A DNA stretch of 64,000 nucleotides from Imbroritus primus. GTDB taxonomy: Bacteria > Pseudomonadota > Gammaproteobacteria > Burkholderiales > Burkholderiaceae. The stretch lies in the NCBI RefSeq assembly GCF_964332355.1, contig NZ_OZ201293.1:1488001-1552000 (forward strand), in the 5' to 3' direction. Under the pieces are notes generated by a model. It worked only from the letters and a program-made list of their open reading frames with translations, made no database searches and was not told the DNA's origin. A program made the position numbers and the translations under genes. Shown here in pieces: positions 28,255-36,185 of the stretch. Numbering within the stretch: position 1 is the stretch's first letter; the number at the start of each line of letters is the position of its first letter.

Positions 28255-29848
28255 TTTCGGCTCCCAGGTTACCCAGCTGATCGCCCGCCGGATCCGCGAA
28301 GCGCACGTTTTCTGCGAGATCCATCCGTACGATGTCTCCGAAGACTTCGTGCGCAACTATGGCGCCAAGGGCATCATCCTGTCCGGCGGCCCCAACTCGG
28401 TGATCGACGGCGATACACCACGTGCGCCGCAGGCTGTGTTCGAGGCCGGCGTACCGGTGCTGGGCATCTGCTACGGCATGCAAACGATGGCCGAACAGCT
28501 CGGCGGCGCATGCGAGAACGGTACCATCCGCGAATTCGGTTATGCCGAGATTCGTGCTCATGGTCATACCGAACTGCTGCGCGACATCGAGGACTTCGTC
28601 ACGCCGGAAGGCCACGGCATGCTCAAGGTATGGATGAGCCACGGCGACAAAGTGCAGAAGATGCCCGACGGCTTCAAGCTCATGGCCTCCACGCCGGCAT
28701 GCCCGGTGGCTGGCATGGCCGACGAGACGCGCCGCTTCTACGGCGTGCAGTTTCACCCGGAGGTCACGCATACCGTTCAGGGCAAGGCCCTGCTCGAACG
28801 CTTCGTGGTCGGCATCTGCGGCGCGCGTCAGGACTGGGTGATGGGGGACTACATCACTGAAGCCGTAGAAAATATCCGCAAGCAGGTCGGCGATGAAGAA
28901 GTCATTCTCGGCCTCTCCGGTGGTGTCGATTCGAGCGTGGCCGCCGCGCTGATCCACCGTGCTATCGGTGACCAGCTCACCTGCGTGTTCGTCGACCATG
29001 GCCTGCTGCGCCTCGACGAAGGCCAGAAGGTCATGGACATGTTCGCCCGCAACCTCGGCGTGAAGGTCATCCAGGTCGATGCCTCCGATGCCTTCCTCGG
29101 CAAGCTGGCCGGCGTGACCGACCCGGAACGCAAGCGCAAGATCATCGGCGCGGAATTCGTCGAAGTGTTCCAGGCCGAATCCGGCAAGCTCAAGAGCGCC
29201 AAATGGCTGGCCCAGGGCACTATCTATCCGGACGTGATCGAATCCGCCGGCAAAGGCAAGAACGCTGCGCATGCCATCAAGAGCCACCATAACGTCGGCG
29301 GCCTGCCAGACACGCTGCATCTCAAGCTGCTTGAACCGCTCACCGAGCTGTTCAAGGATGAGGTCCGTGAACTCGGCGTGGCCCTCGGCCTGCCGCGCGA
29401 AATGGTCTACCGCCACCCGTTCCCCGGCCCGGGCCTCGGCGTGCGCATTCTCGGCGAAGTGAAATCCGAATACGCCGACCTGCTGCGCCGCGCCGATGAC
29501 ATCTTCATCTCCGAACTGCGCGATACGGTCGCTTCTGCACACGACGCCGCTGCCGGCCTGTGCACCGCAGAAGACATCGGCAAGAGCTGGTACGACCTCA
29601 CCAGCCAGGCCTTCGCCGTGTTCCTGCCGGTCAAGTCCGTCGGCGTGATGGGCGATGGCCGCACCTACGACTACGTCGTGGCCCTGCGCGCGGTCCAGAC
29701 CACCGACTTCATGACCGCCCACTGGGCGCACCTGCCGCATGCGCTGCTCGGTACCGTGTCGAACCGCATCATCAACGAAGTGCGCGGCATCAACCGGGTG
29801 GTGTACGACATTTCGGGCAAGCCGCCGGCGACGATCGAGTGGGAGTGA
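28229..29848 (+). CDS. guaA: GMP synthase (glutamine-hydrolysing)
   Basis: Amidates XMP to GMP using glutamine and ATP. The 539-residue protein has the N-terminal class I glutamine amidotransferase (nucleophile Cys in GICYGMQTMAEQLGG, with the His-Glu pair in QFHPEVTHT), the ATP pyrophosphatase P-loop LSGGVDSSVAAAL, and the dimerisation C-terminus ending TIEWE. MHDKILILDFGSQVTQL at 28229 matches the family start; an ATG at 28205 adds eight residues. It overlaps the upstream membrane-protein gene by 26 bp. Confidence 0.97.
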   Translation: MHDKILILDFGSQVTQLIARRIREAHVFCEIHPYDVSEDFVRNYGAKGIILSGGPNSVIDGDTPRAPQAVFEAGVPVLGICYGMQTMAEQLGGACENGTIREFGYAEIRAHGHTELLRDIEDFVTPEGHGMLKVWMSHGDKVQKMPDGFKLMASTPACPVAGMADETRRFYGVQFHPEVTHTVQGKALLERFVVGICGARQDWVMGDYITEAVENIRKQVGDEEVILGLSGGVDSSVAAALIHRAIGDQLTCVFVDHGLLRLDEGQKVMDMFARNLGVKVIQVDASDAFLGKLAGVTDPERKRKIIGAEFVEVFQAESGKLKSAKWLAQGTIYPDVIESAGKGKNAAHAIKSHHNVGGLPDTLHLKLLEPLTELFKDEVRELGVALGLPREMVYRHPFPGPGLGVRILGEVKSEYADLLRRADDIFISELRDTVASAHDAAAGLCTAEDIGKSWYDLTSQAFAVFLPVKSVGVMGDGRTYDYVVALRAVQTTDFMTAHWAHLPHALLGTVSNRIINEVRGINRVVYDISGKPPATIEWE

Positions 29849-29874
29849 GGTAGAGTTATTCCACCTGCATTTCT

Positions 29875-29920
29875 AAAGCCCCGCTATTCTCGAGCGAAAG
29901 CCGGAACAGCGGGGCTTTGT
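29875..29920 (+). terminator. Terminator of guaA
   Basis: AAAGCCCCGCT (29875-29885) pairs perfectly with AGCGGGGCTTT (29908-29918). The loop is 22 nt and the T-tract short, but the 11-bp GC-rich stem just after guaA is convincing. Confidence 0.8.
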
Positions 29921-30111
29921 CATTTACGGCCGGTTCGACTACTCTCATCAACAGGCATCGGTGAATGGCAGTGGTTCGCCGGCGATAGTCGATGGGTGGT
30001 GCGCGGGACCCGGCACTGCCCGCATACCAATCTTGTGTTGCACGTGGGCCATGCTCGGTATGCATTGTGGGTCTCGCCGATGTTGCGAATCGAGCGACTT
30101 GAGGAGCGGAT

Positions 30112-30459
30112 ATGAAATACAAGGGTAGTTGCCATTGCGGCAGGATCGCCTTCGATGTGGAAGGTGACATCAAGGGAGCGCTGGCCTGCAACTGTTCCAT
30201 GTGTCAGCGCAAGGGGGCATTACTATGGTTTGTGCCTCGTGCCGCTCTCCAGCTGCGAAGTCCGGAAGAGGCTGCTAGCACATACACATTCAACAAGCAC
30301 GTGATCAAGCATCGCTTTTGCCCAGTATGCGGCATACACCCATATGGCGAAGGACAAGATCCTGAAGGCAGGGCCATGGCGGCCATCAATATCCGCTGTC
30401 TTGACGATGTCGACCTTGCGGCGATTCCCGTGCAGCAGTACGACGGGCGTTCGGCATGA
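30112..30459 (+). CDS. GFA/CENP-V-family zinc-binding protein
   Basis: A 115-residue protein of the GFA family, related to glutathione-dependent formaldehyde-activating enzyme. The zinc-binding cysteines are in place: Cys7 and Cys9 (GSCHCG), Cys26, Cys28 and Cys31 (CNCSMC), Cys70 and Cys73 (CPVCG). Members bind zinc and sometimes glutathione; a catalytic role in formaldehyde metabolism is demonstrated for very few. It is a single gene, preceded by a 263-bp gap in which I see only the guaA terminator and a short GAGGAG-type ribosome binding site. Confidence 0.85.
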   Translation: MKYKGSCHCGRIAFDVEGDIKGALACNCSMCQRKGALLWFVPRAALQLRSPEEAASTYTFNKHVIKHRFCPVCGIHPYGEGQDPEGRAMAAINIRCLDDVDLAAIPVQQYDGRSA

Positions 30460-30464
30460 GGCGG

Positions 30465-30490
30465 ATCGCAGCCTGCTTGCAGGCTGCGAT
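30465..30490. terminator. Perfect stem-loop after the GFA gene
   Basis: ATCGCAGCCTG pairs with CAGGCTGCGAT around a CTTG loop, starting six bases after the stop codon. No T-tract follows, so it may stabilise or end the transcript. The rest of 30491-30726 shows nothing recognisable. Confidence 0.55.
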
Positions 30491-30726
30491 GAAATACATA
30501 TCTCGGCTTTGGTGCGCGAGTACATGCAGCGTAGTGGCTCTTGAGCGCGGAAGCCGCCACACGCTACGCGAATCAAATAACCGTGTAGACCGGAACACGA
30601 TAGCAGAACGACCGATCATGCTGCGTACTGGGCTAGCCTCACCGAACCCGCACTGGTGAGCTGCGATCAAGGCAGGTTCTGCTGCTTCCTGGGGACGGGC
30701 TTACCGTACTCGAGGAGCCGCAGCCC

Positions 30727-31785
30727 ATGCTGGATTATGCTTTCCTGCAGCAGATCACCGATACCGCCATCCGCTCCCGCACCACTGTCGGGCTGACGAG
30801 ACTACGCGCTGCGTTGTCCGCAGAGATACCCGCGCGGACCGCAACTGACACGCTCCTGCTGGCGACCTGGAATATCCGCGAATTCGATGCCGGCCGACAT
30901 GGCTGGCGAGACGACGAGGCGTACTACTACATTGCGGAGATCCTCGGCCGCTTCGACCTGATCGCCATCCAGGAGGTGCGGCAAGGGCTGTACGCGTTGC
31001 AGCGGGTGCGTAGCCTGCTTGGCGCGTGGTGGGACTACCTCGTGACCGATGTGACGCTCGGTACCGCAGGCAATGCCGAGCGCATGGCCTATCTGTATGA
31101 CCGCCGCAAGGTTGCCTTTACCGGCCTGGCGGCGGAGCTGGTATTGCCCCGCGAAGGCAAGGCGCAAGCCGAGCCGGTGCAGATGGCGCGCTCGCCGTAC
31201 ATCGCCGGCTTCCGGGCTGGCTGGGCCGACCTCACTTTGGCCACTGTGCATATTTACTACGGCCAAGCGGCGGCAGCAGAGCCGCGCCGACTAGAGGAAA
31301 TCACCGCATTCGCCCGTACGCTGGCGCGCCATGCCGGAGCATTCTCCGGCGCACCGCAGGAGTGTCCCGACGTGGCTCCCGGCCCAGGCAATCTCATCAT
31401 GCTGGGTGACTTCAACATCTTCAATCGCCGGGATGTGACGATGGAAGCAATCACGCGTGCAGGCTTCGTGGTTCCACCGGAATTACAGTCTGTACCAGGC
31501 ACCAACGTCGCGCGCGACAAGCATTACGACCAGATTGCATGGTACCGGCAGCTGTCGCAGATCAGCCCCACTCGCCGGGCAGGCGTGTTCGATTTCTTTG
31601 CGCATGTCTATCGCCTGGAGGACGAGGTACAGTATGCCGCCGTCCGTGCGCCATCGCCGGGCCGCAGCTACCGCGATTGGCGGACGTATCGCATGAGCGA
31701 TCATCTGCCGATGTGGATCGAGCTGAGCCTGGAAAATGGCGATGCGATTCTCGCTGCAATGCGGGCATCCGTTTCGCGTGAGTAA
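30727..31785 (+). CDS. Endonuclease/exonuclease/phosphatase-fold protein
   Basis: A 352-residue member of the exonuclease III/DNase I/inositol phosphatase superfamily. Visible motifs are TWNIREF (about residue 48, metal-coordinating Asn), LIAIQEV (Glu metal ligand), GDFNI (about 226), KHYDQIAW and SDHLPMWIEL (about 324, catalytic Asp-His). The catalytic set is complete. No signal peptide or membrane segment is seen, so it is likely cytoplasmic. Substrate is unknown: nucleases and phosphatases of this fold share these motifs. The ~60 residues before the fold have no assigned domain. Confidence 0.82.
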   Translation: MLDYAFLQQITDTAIRSRTTVGLTRLRAALSAEIPARTATDTLLLATWNIREFDAGRHGWRDDEAYYYIAEILGRFDLIAIQEVRQGLYALQRVRSLLGAWWDYLVTDVTLGTAGNAERMAYLYDRRKVAFTGLAAELVLPREGKAQAEPVQMARSPYIAGFRAGWADLTLATVHIYYGQAAAAEPRRLEEITAFARTLARHAGAFSGAPQECPDVAPGPGNLIMLGDFNIFNRRDVTMEAITRAGFVVPPELQSVPGTNVARDKHYDQIAWYRQLSQISPTRRAGVFDFFAHVYRLEDEVQYAAVRAPSPGRSYRDWRTYRMSDHLPMWIELSLENGDAILAAMRASVSRE

Positions 31786-32050
31786 AGACGTTTCTCCAGT
31801 CGCATGCGCAGTCTGCACGATACACATGCAGGGACACGCATCATGACATCACGATGAAACCCATGCCAGCATGCCGCTTTCGAGGGGATATCCATCCGAT
31901 TTCTTGACTTCCATTCCTGCCAAGGTAAGCTTTCGGCCCGGGAAGCCAGTATTCATGCGCTTCTCCATGCAATCTGTCCGCAATGGCGCACCATATGGAC
32001 AGCCTGCATGCTGCCGTCATACCAAGCCAGAAAAACAGAAGGGGGTCATC

Positions 32051-32455
32051 TTGAAGAAGGTTCTAGCATTTCTTGCCATGTCGTTCGCTGTCGCAGGAAA
32101 TGCGCATGCCTGCCAGTTCAGCTGGTACCACTATGGCGAAGACAGCACGCGCGCGTTGATCGCGCAGGAGATCGGCAGCCATGTCAGCGATGAATACTGT
32201 GCGCGCTTCAATGCCAAGCACCAGCTTTTCATCCAGTCCACTGCCTACGTGCTGAACAATGTGGTGATCGGCCATTCCATCGTCGGCATTCGACCGCGTG
32301 GCTCGAAGGTTCACCCGGCCGAGACATTCACCATGGTGAGCTACGATACCGCTGGCCGTACCTCGGGCGATGCGCAGCGCCTGGCCGTGCGCGCCACGGT
32401 ACGCGCGCTGGACAACCTGATGTCCGAGCTCAAGACCTACAAGGTCAGCGAGTAA
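32051..32455 (+). CDS. Small secreted protein of unknown function
   Basis: A TTG at 32051, preceded by GGGGG, gives a classic signal peptide (MKKVLAFLAMSFAVAGNAHA, cleavage before Cys21) and a mature protein of about 114 residues with two cysteines (21 and 50). Earlier in-frame starts (from 31871) add a stretch with no secretory character. The mature region (QFSWYHYGEDSTRALIAQEI onward) matches no family I know. In 31786-32050 there is no other gene. A bidirectional terminator follows. Confidence 0.6.
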   Translation: MKKVLAFLAMSFAVAGNAHACQFSWYHYGEDSTRALIAQEIGSHVSDEYCARFNAKHQLFIQSTAYVLNNVVIGHSIVGIRPRGSKVHPAETFTMVSYDTAGRTSGDAQRLAVRATVRALDNLMSELKTYKVSE

Positions 32456-32465
32456 GCGTGCACGA

Positions 32466-32497
32466 CGGGAAGGCGTGCATGCCAGCATGCCTTCCCG
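32466..32497. terminator. Hairpin between convergent genes
   Basis: CGGGAAGGC (32466-32474) pairs perfectly with GCCTTCCCG (32489-32497); the loop itself can pair TGC/GCA. It lies between the secreted-protein gene and the convergent SDR gene and probably serves both. Confidence 0.65.
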
Positions 32498-32509
32498 GCT
32501 CCCCCTGCG

Positions 32510-33253
32510 TCAGACAAAGCCGCCATTCACGCGCATGATCTGGCCATTCACCCAACCGCCATCCGGGCCCACCAGAAAGGCGACTGCTCCGGCAATATCC
32601 TCAGGCGTGCCCAGGCGTTCCAGCGGCGTCATGGCAACGATCTGGGCAATCTGCTCGGGTTGCTTGCCACGCAGGAACAATTCCGTCCCGACAGGGCCGG
32701 GTGCCACGGCATTGACGGTGATGCCGCGCCCCCGCAATTCGTTCGCGAATACGCGCACCAGGCCTTCCACGCCAGCTTTCGAGGCAATATAGGCGCCATA
32801 GCCCGGCAGGCTCTTGCCGATCACGCTGCTCGACAGCGTGATGAAACGGCCGCCATTGCCGAGGTGCCGTGCGGCATGCGTCATCATCAGGTAGGTGCCG
32901 CGCAGGTTGGTGGCCATCATGCTGTCGAATGCTTCCATCGCACCTTGCTCGATCGGGGAGAGCGTCATGATGCCTGCGCTATTTACCACCGCGTCGATCC
33001 GGCCGAATGCCGCCAGCGTCGTGGCGTACAGTGACTGCACGGCGGCGTCATCCGCAATATCGCCGCGTACCGCCAAGGCGGTTCCGCCGGCAGCTTCGAT
33101 ACCGGCCACTGCCTGGGCGGCAGCGGCGTCATTGCCGGCATAGTGCAGCGCCACGGCAAAGCCGTCTGCGGCCACGCGTTGTGCGATGGCCAGGCCGATA
33201 CCGCGCGTGCCGCCTGTGACGATGGCGGCTTTCTGGATGGAAGTCGTGGTCAT
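32510..33253 (-). CDS. Short-chain dehydrogenase/reductase
   Basis: A 247-residue classical SDR oxidoreductase. The NAD(P)-binding TGGTRGIGLAIA (about residues 12-23), the NSAG motif, catalytic Ser in ITLSSSVIG and the YxxxK pair in YGAYIASK are all present. The C-terminus FLVGPDGGWVNGQIMRVNGG is typical. Substrate unknown. The ATG at 33253 (MTTTSIQKAA) is preferred to 33361, which adds unrelated sequence. The gene is divergent from a LysR regulator, which commonly controls such a neighbour. Confidence 0.9.
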   Translation of the reverse strand: MTTTSIQKAAIVTGGTRGIGLAIAQRVAADGFAVALHYAGNDAAAAQAVAGIEAAGGTALAVRGDIADDAAVQSLYATTLAAFGRIDAVVNSAGIMTLSPIEQGAMEAFDSMMATNLRGTYLMMTHAARHLGNGGRFITLSSSVIGKSLPGYGAYIASKAGVEGLVRVFANELRGRGITVNAVAPGPVGTELFLRGKQPEQIAQIVAMTPLERLGTPEDIAGAVAFLVGPDGGWVNGQIMRVNGGFV

Positions 33254-33329
33254 GGATACTCCTGCAGTACATGGCAAAAAAAACGTGCTTGCAGTATGGC
33301 TGGCGTACCGGCGTCGATAAAGGCTGGTA

Positions 33330-33364
33330 AATTGCCAAGACAATTCAATTTTCGTCAACAATTG
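33330..33364. promoter_or_regulatory. Candidate LysR operator between the SDR gene and lysR
   Basis: AATTG (33330-33334) and CAATT (33341-33345) form an inverted repeat with six bases between them. The same CAATT faces a third half-site AATTG at 33360-33364. Such overlapping inverted half-sites just upstream of a lysR-type gene suit autoregulation and control of the divergent SDR gene. Confidence 0.45.
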
Positions 33365-33366
33365 CT

Positions 33367-34287
33367 ATGGACCGCTTCGATTCGCTGCAACTGTTCGCCC
33401 GTATTGTCGAGCTTGGCAGCTTCAGCCGGGCGGCGGCAGCGCTGAACCTGCCGCGCGCCACAGCCACGCACGCCATCAAGGCGCTGGAGGAGCGCCTGGG
33501 CGCGCGCCTGCTGGAGCGGACCACACGGCATGTCCACCCGACAGCGGACGGGCAGGCGTTCTATGCACGATGCGTCCGCCTGTTGTCTGAACTGGAAGAT
33601 GCCGAAGCTGCGCTGCGTCCGGCATCGGCCCAGCCACGCGGCATCCTGCGCGTGGACATGCATGGCACGCATGCCGCCCGCATAGTCCTGCCGCGCATGG
33701 CGGAATTTCACGCGCGGTATCCAGACATTGAGGTGGTTGTCAGCAGTGGCGACCGACTGGTCGATCTGGTTCGGGAAGGGGTGGACTGCGTGTTGCGCGC
33801 CGGCACGCCGCGCGACTCGTCACTGGTAGCGCGCCGCCTGGCGCTCATGCCGCAGGTGGTGTGCGCCAGCCCGGGCTATCTTGCCGCGCACGGCCAGCCC
33901 CGGCATCCGCAGGACTTGGCACAGCACCACATGGTGCGGTTTTTTGCCAGCAACGGTGCGCAGGATTACCCCATCATGCTGCAGGTCGATGGGCGCATGC
34001 AGACATTCTCCCTGCCGGCCTGGATGGCCGTGAACGATGCGGAAAACTACGTCGTGTGCGGCCTGCATGGCGCAGGCCTGATCCAGTTGCCACGGTTTCA
34101 CGTGGCGGACGCCTTGCGCGCCGGTACGCTTGTCGAAGTGCTGGCGGCATGGCCCAGCCCGGCGCTGCCGCTGTCCGTGCTATACCCGCGTCACCGCCAG
34201 CGTTCGCCGCGTGTACGTGTTCTGATCGACTGGCTCAGCCGGTTGTATGCAGCGGAGTTCGGCCCGCTGCCATCGGGCCGTGCCTGA
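33367..34287 (+). CDS. LysR-family transcriptional regulator
   Basis: A 306-residue LTTR. The N-terminal winged helix-turn-helix (FDSLQLFARIVELGSFSRAA, then LNLPRATATHAIKALEERLG) is followed by a linker helix and the periplasmic-binding-protein-like effector domain (GILRVDMHGTHAARIVLPRM onward). The effector is unknown. By position it most likely regulates the divergent SDR gene. It converges on the cupredoxin gene. Confidence 0.9.
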   Translation: MDRFDSLQLFARIVELGSFSRAAAALNLPRATATHAIKALEERLGARLLERTTRHVHPTADGQAFYARCVRLLSELEDAEAALRPASAQPRGILRVDMHGTHAARIVLPRMAEFHARYPDIEVVVSSGDRLVDLVREGVDCVLRAGTPRDSSLVARRLALMPQVVCASPGYLAAHGQPRHPQDLAQHHMVRFFASNGAQDYPIMLQVDGRMQTFSLPAWMAVNDAENYVVCGLHGAGLIQLPRFHVADALRAGTLVEVLAAWPSPALPLSVLYPRHRQRSPRVRVLIDWLSRLYAAEFGPLPSGRA

Positions 34288-34345
34288 CGGCCCGCCCTAC
34301 GGCGTCGGCCGGATGCCGGGTGCCATGGCGCGGCTTATATGATGC

Positions 34346-34846
34346 TCACTGGACGGTGACTTTCCCCACCATGCCCGCCTCGAAGTGACCCGGGATCAGG
34401 CAAGCGAAATCTACGGTGCCCGCCTGCGTGAACTGCCAAACAATGCCTCCGCGCTTGCCAGGCGCCAGCGTCGCGGAGTTGGGATCGTCATGCTTCATGT
34501 CGGGCATCTTGCGCATCATCTCCGCGTGCTCCTGGAGCTCGCTCAGCGTGCCGATCACCATCTCGTGCGGCACCTTGCCTTCGTTCTTCAAGAAGAAGCG
34601 GATGGTTTCGCCAGCCTTGGCCTCCACCGAGGCAGGCGTGAAGCGCATCGTGTCGTCCATGGTGATTTCCACCGTGCGGGTCACCTTGGCCGGATCCCCT
34701 GGCTGGCCTATTGCACTGGCATATGCACTGGTGCTGCCATGGGAGCCATGTGCGCCGTGAGCGCCATGCCCAGGGGCTGCTAGCGCCGGAAAGGAAAGCG
34801 CGGCGGCCAGCGCGGCCACACCGAGCAGCGTGCGTGAAGTCCTCAT
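34346..34846 (-). CDS. Exported blue-copper (cupredoxin) protein of the copper locus
   Basis: A 166-residue periplasmic protein: signal peptide (residues 1-24), a short His-rich stretch (GHGAHGAHGSHG), then a cupredoxin domain with a full type-1 copper site, His94, Cys149, His154 and Met159. The HEM and CLIPGHFEAGM segments are those of copper-binding plastocyanin/azurin-like proteins often found with copA-copB. Likely binds Cu in the periplasm. Third gene of the copA-copB-cupredoxin operon (33 bp after copB). Confidence 0.88.
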   Translation of the reverse strand: MRTSRTLLGVAALAAALSFPALAAPGHGAHGAHGSHGSTSAYASAIGQPGDPAKVTRTVEITMDDTMRFTPASVEAKAGETIRFFLKNEGKVPHEMVIGTLSELQEHAEMMRKMPDMKHDDPNSATLAPGKRGGIVWQFTQAGTVDFACLIPGHFEAGMVGKVTVQ

Positions 34847-34879
34847 GAAAACTCCTTGTGGTTGCAATGCCTGTCGGGA

Positions 34880-36163
34880 TCAGAACCAGAAACGAACGCC
34901 TGCCACCCAGCGGGTCTGCTGGGCTCGGCCGCCATCGGCGCGGATCATGTCTGCGGTACGTCCAAAACTTGCCGCGCGTTCCACGCCGATATACGGCGCG
35001 AACTGGCGGGTGAATTCGTAGCGCAGGCGCAGGCCAGCGGATGCTTCCGCCAGGCCGCGCCCGATATGGCGGGCGGGATCGTCTTTGCCATACAGCTGCA
35101 TTTCGATACGAGGTTCCAGCACGAGCCGCTGGGTGAGCAGCAGTTCATAGCTGGTTTCGAGCCGCAATGCAGTGCGGCCGTGCGTTCCCACATAGGCCGT
35201 AGCGTCGACTTCGAACCAGTACGGCGCCAGCCCCTGCATGCCGAAGGCCAGCCATTGGCGGCCCGGTCCTTCGCCGTGGTCGGCGCGCAGGCCGAGCTGG
35301 GTATCCCAGTAGCCGCTGACGGCATGGCTCCACAGCAACTCCGTGCGGCCTTCCTGCAGCTTGCCTTGCGCGACATTGCCTTCTGCCTTGAGGACCGCGC
35401 GGTTGTATGTGCCGCCAAACCAGCCCTGTACGCCGTAGGCCGTGGCATTACCACCTCTGCGGGTGAAGCGGCGTTCGAGCGTTTCGGCGCGGAACGCAGC
35501 GAACAGGTGTTCGTCCGCCATCATGAGATGGGGGATGCCCGGCACCGCATAGGGGCCGCTGTTACGGGCCAAGCCGTCGGCATAACCATGCGGGTCACGC
35601 GCATCGGCCGGGGCCGACCCGCCTTGCATGCGCATGTCGCCATGGTCCATGGCTGCTTCTTCCGTGGCAGGTGTCTCGGAGGCGTGGTCCGCGTGGGCCG
35701 CCGGCGCCTGTGCGGAAGCCCCATGGCCCGCATGCACATCCGGTCCTGCAGGTTGTGCCTGCGGCGCAGGTGGCAGGGCAGGCGCAGGCATCGCAGCAGC
35801 GCCATGCCCGGCATGTCCCGCGTGACCCGCATCGTGTCCGGTGCTGTGATCAACGTCGGAAGTCGACGGGTTGGCAGGAGCAGGGGCTGCATGTTGTCCG
35901 TGCATGGCATGCCCAGCATGGGTGCCATGGCCGTGGCCGGCATGCCCAGAAGCCGGCTTGGCCGGGGTGTGACGCTTGCCCTGCGTGGCCGCTGGCTGGT
36001 CATTGTCAGCCGGTGGCGATGCGTTGCCATGCGCGGCGTGATCCTGCGCCATCGCCTGGCCGGAGAGCGCGGCAGCCGCGGCCAGGGCTGCAAGACCGTA
36101 AGCAGGACGAAAGATCGGGCGACGGTATGGCATGCGATGGAACGGTGAGGGGTAACGGGTCAT
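34880..36163 (-). CDS. copB: Copper resistance outer membrane protein CopB
   Basis: A 427-residue protein with a signal peptide (ending near SGQAMAQ), a His/Gly/Ala/Pro-rich segment of about 170 residues with many GHxGH and HxxH clusters, and a C-terminal beta-barrel domain (from about GPYAVPGIPHLMMADEHLFA) ending VRFWF with a terminal Phe. This is the CopB architecture; CopB binds copper and sits in the outer membrane. AAGGA lies before the ATG at 36163. It begins 22 bp after copA. Confidence 0.92.
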   Translation of the reverse strand: MTRYPSPFHRMPYRRPIFRPAYGLAALAAAAALSGQAMAQDHAAHGNASPPADNDQPAATQGKRHTPAKPASGHAGHGHGTHAGHAMHGQHAAPAPANPSTSDVDHSTGHDAGHAGHAGHGAAAMPAPALPPAPQAQPAGPDVHAGHGASAQAPAAHADHASETPATEEAAMDHGDMRMQGGSAPADARDPHGYADGLARNSGPYAVPGIPHLMMADEHLFAAFRAETLERRFTRRGGNATAYGVQGWFGGTYNRAVLKAEGNVAQGKLQEGRTELLWSHAVSGYWDTQLGLRADHGEGPGRQWLAFGMQGLAPYWFEVDATAYVGTHGRTALRLETSYELLLTQRLVLEPRIEMQLYGKDDPARHIGRGLAEASAGLRLRYEFTRQFAPYIGVERAASFGRTADMIRADGGRAQQTRWVAGVRFWF

Positions 36164-36185
36164 GACTGGATTCCTTGCTTGGGGC

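Noticed and set aside
35521..36093. CRISPR-like or tandem repeats
   Set aside because: The repeated CATG/GGCATG-type DNA is the coding sequence of the His/Gly-rich part of copB; spacing is irregular.
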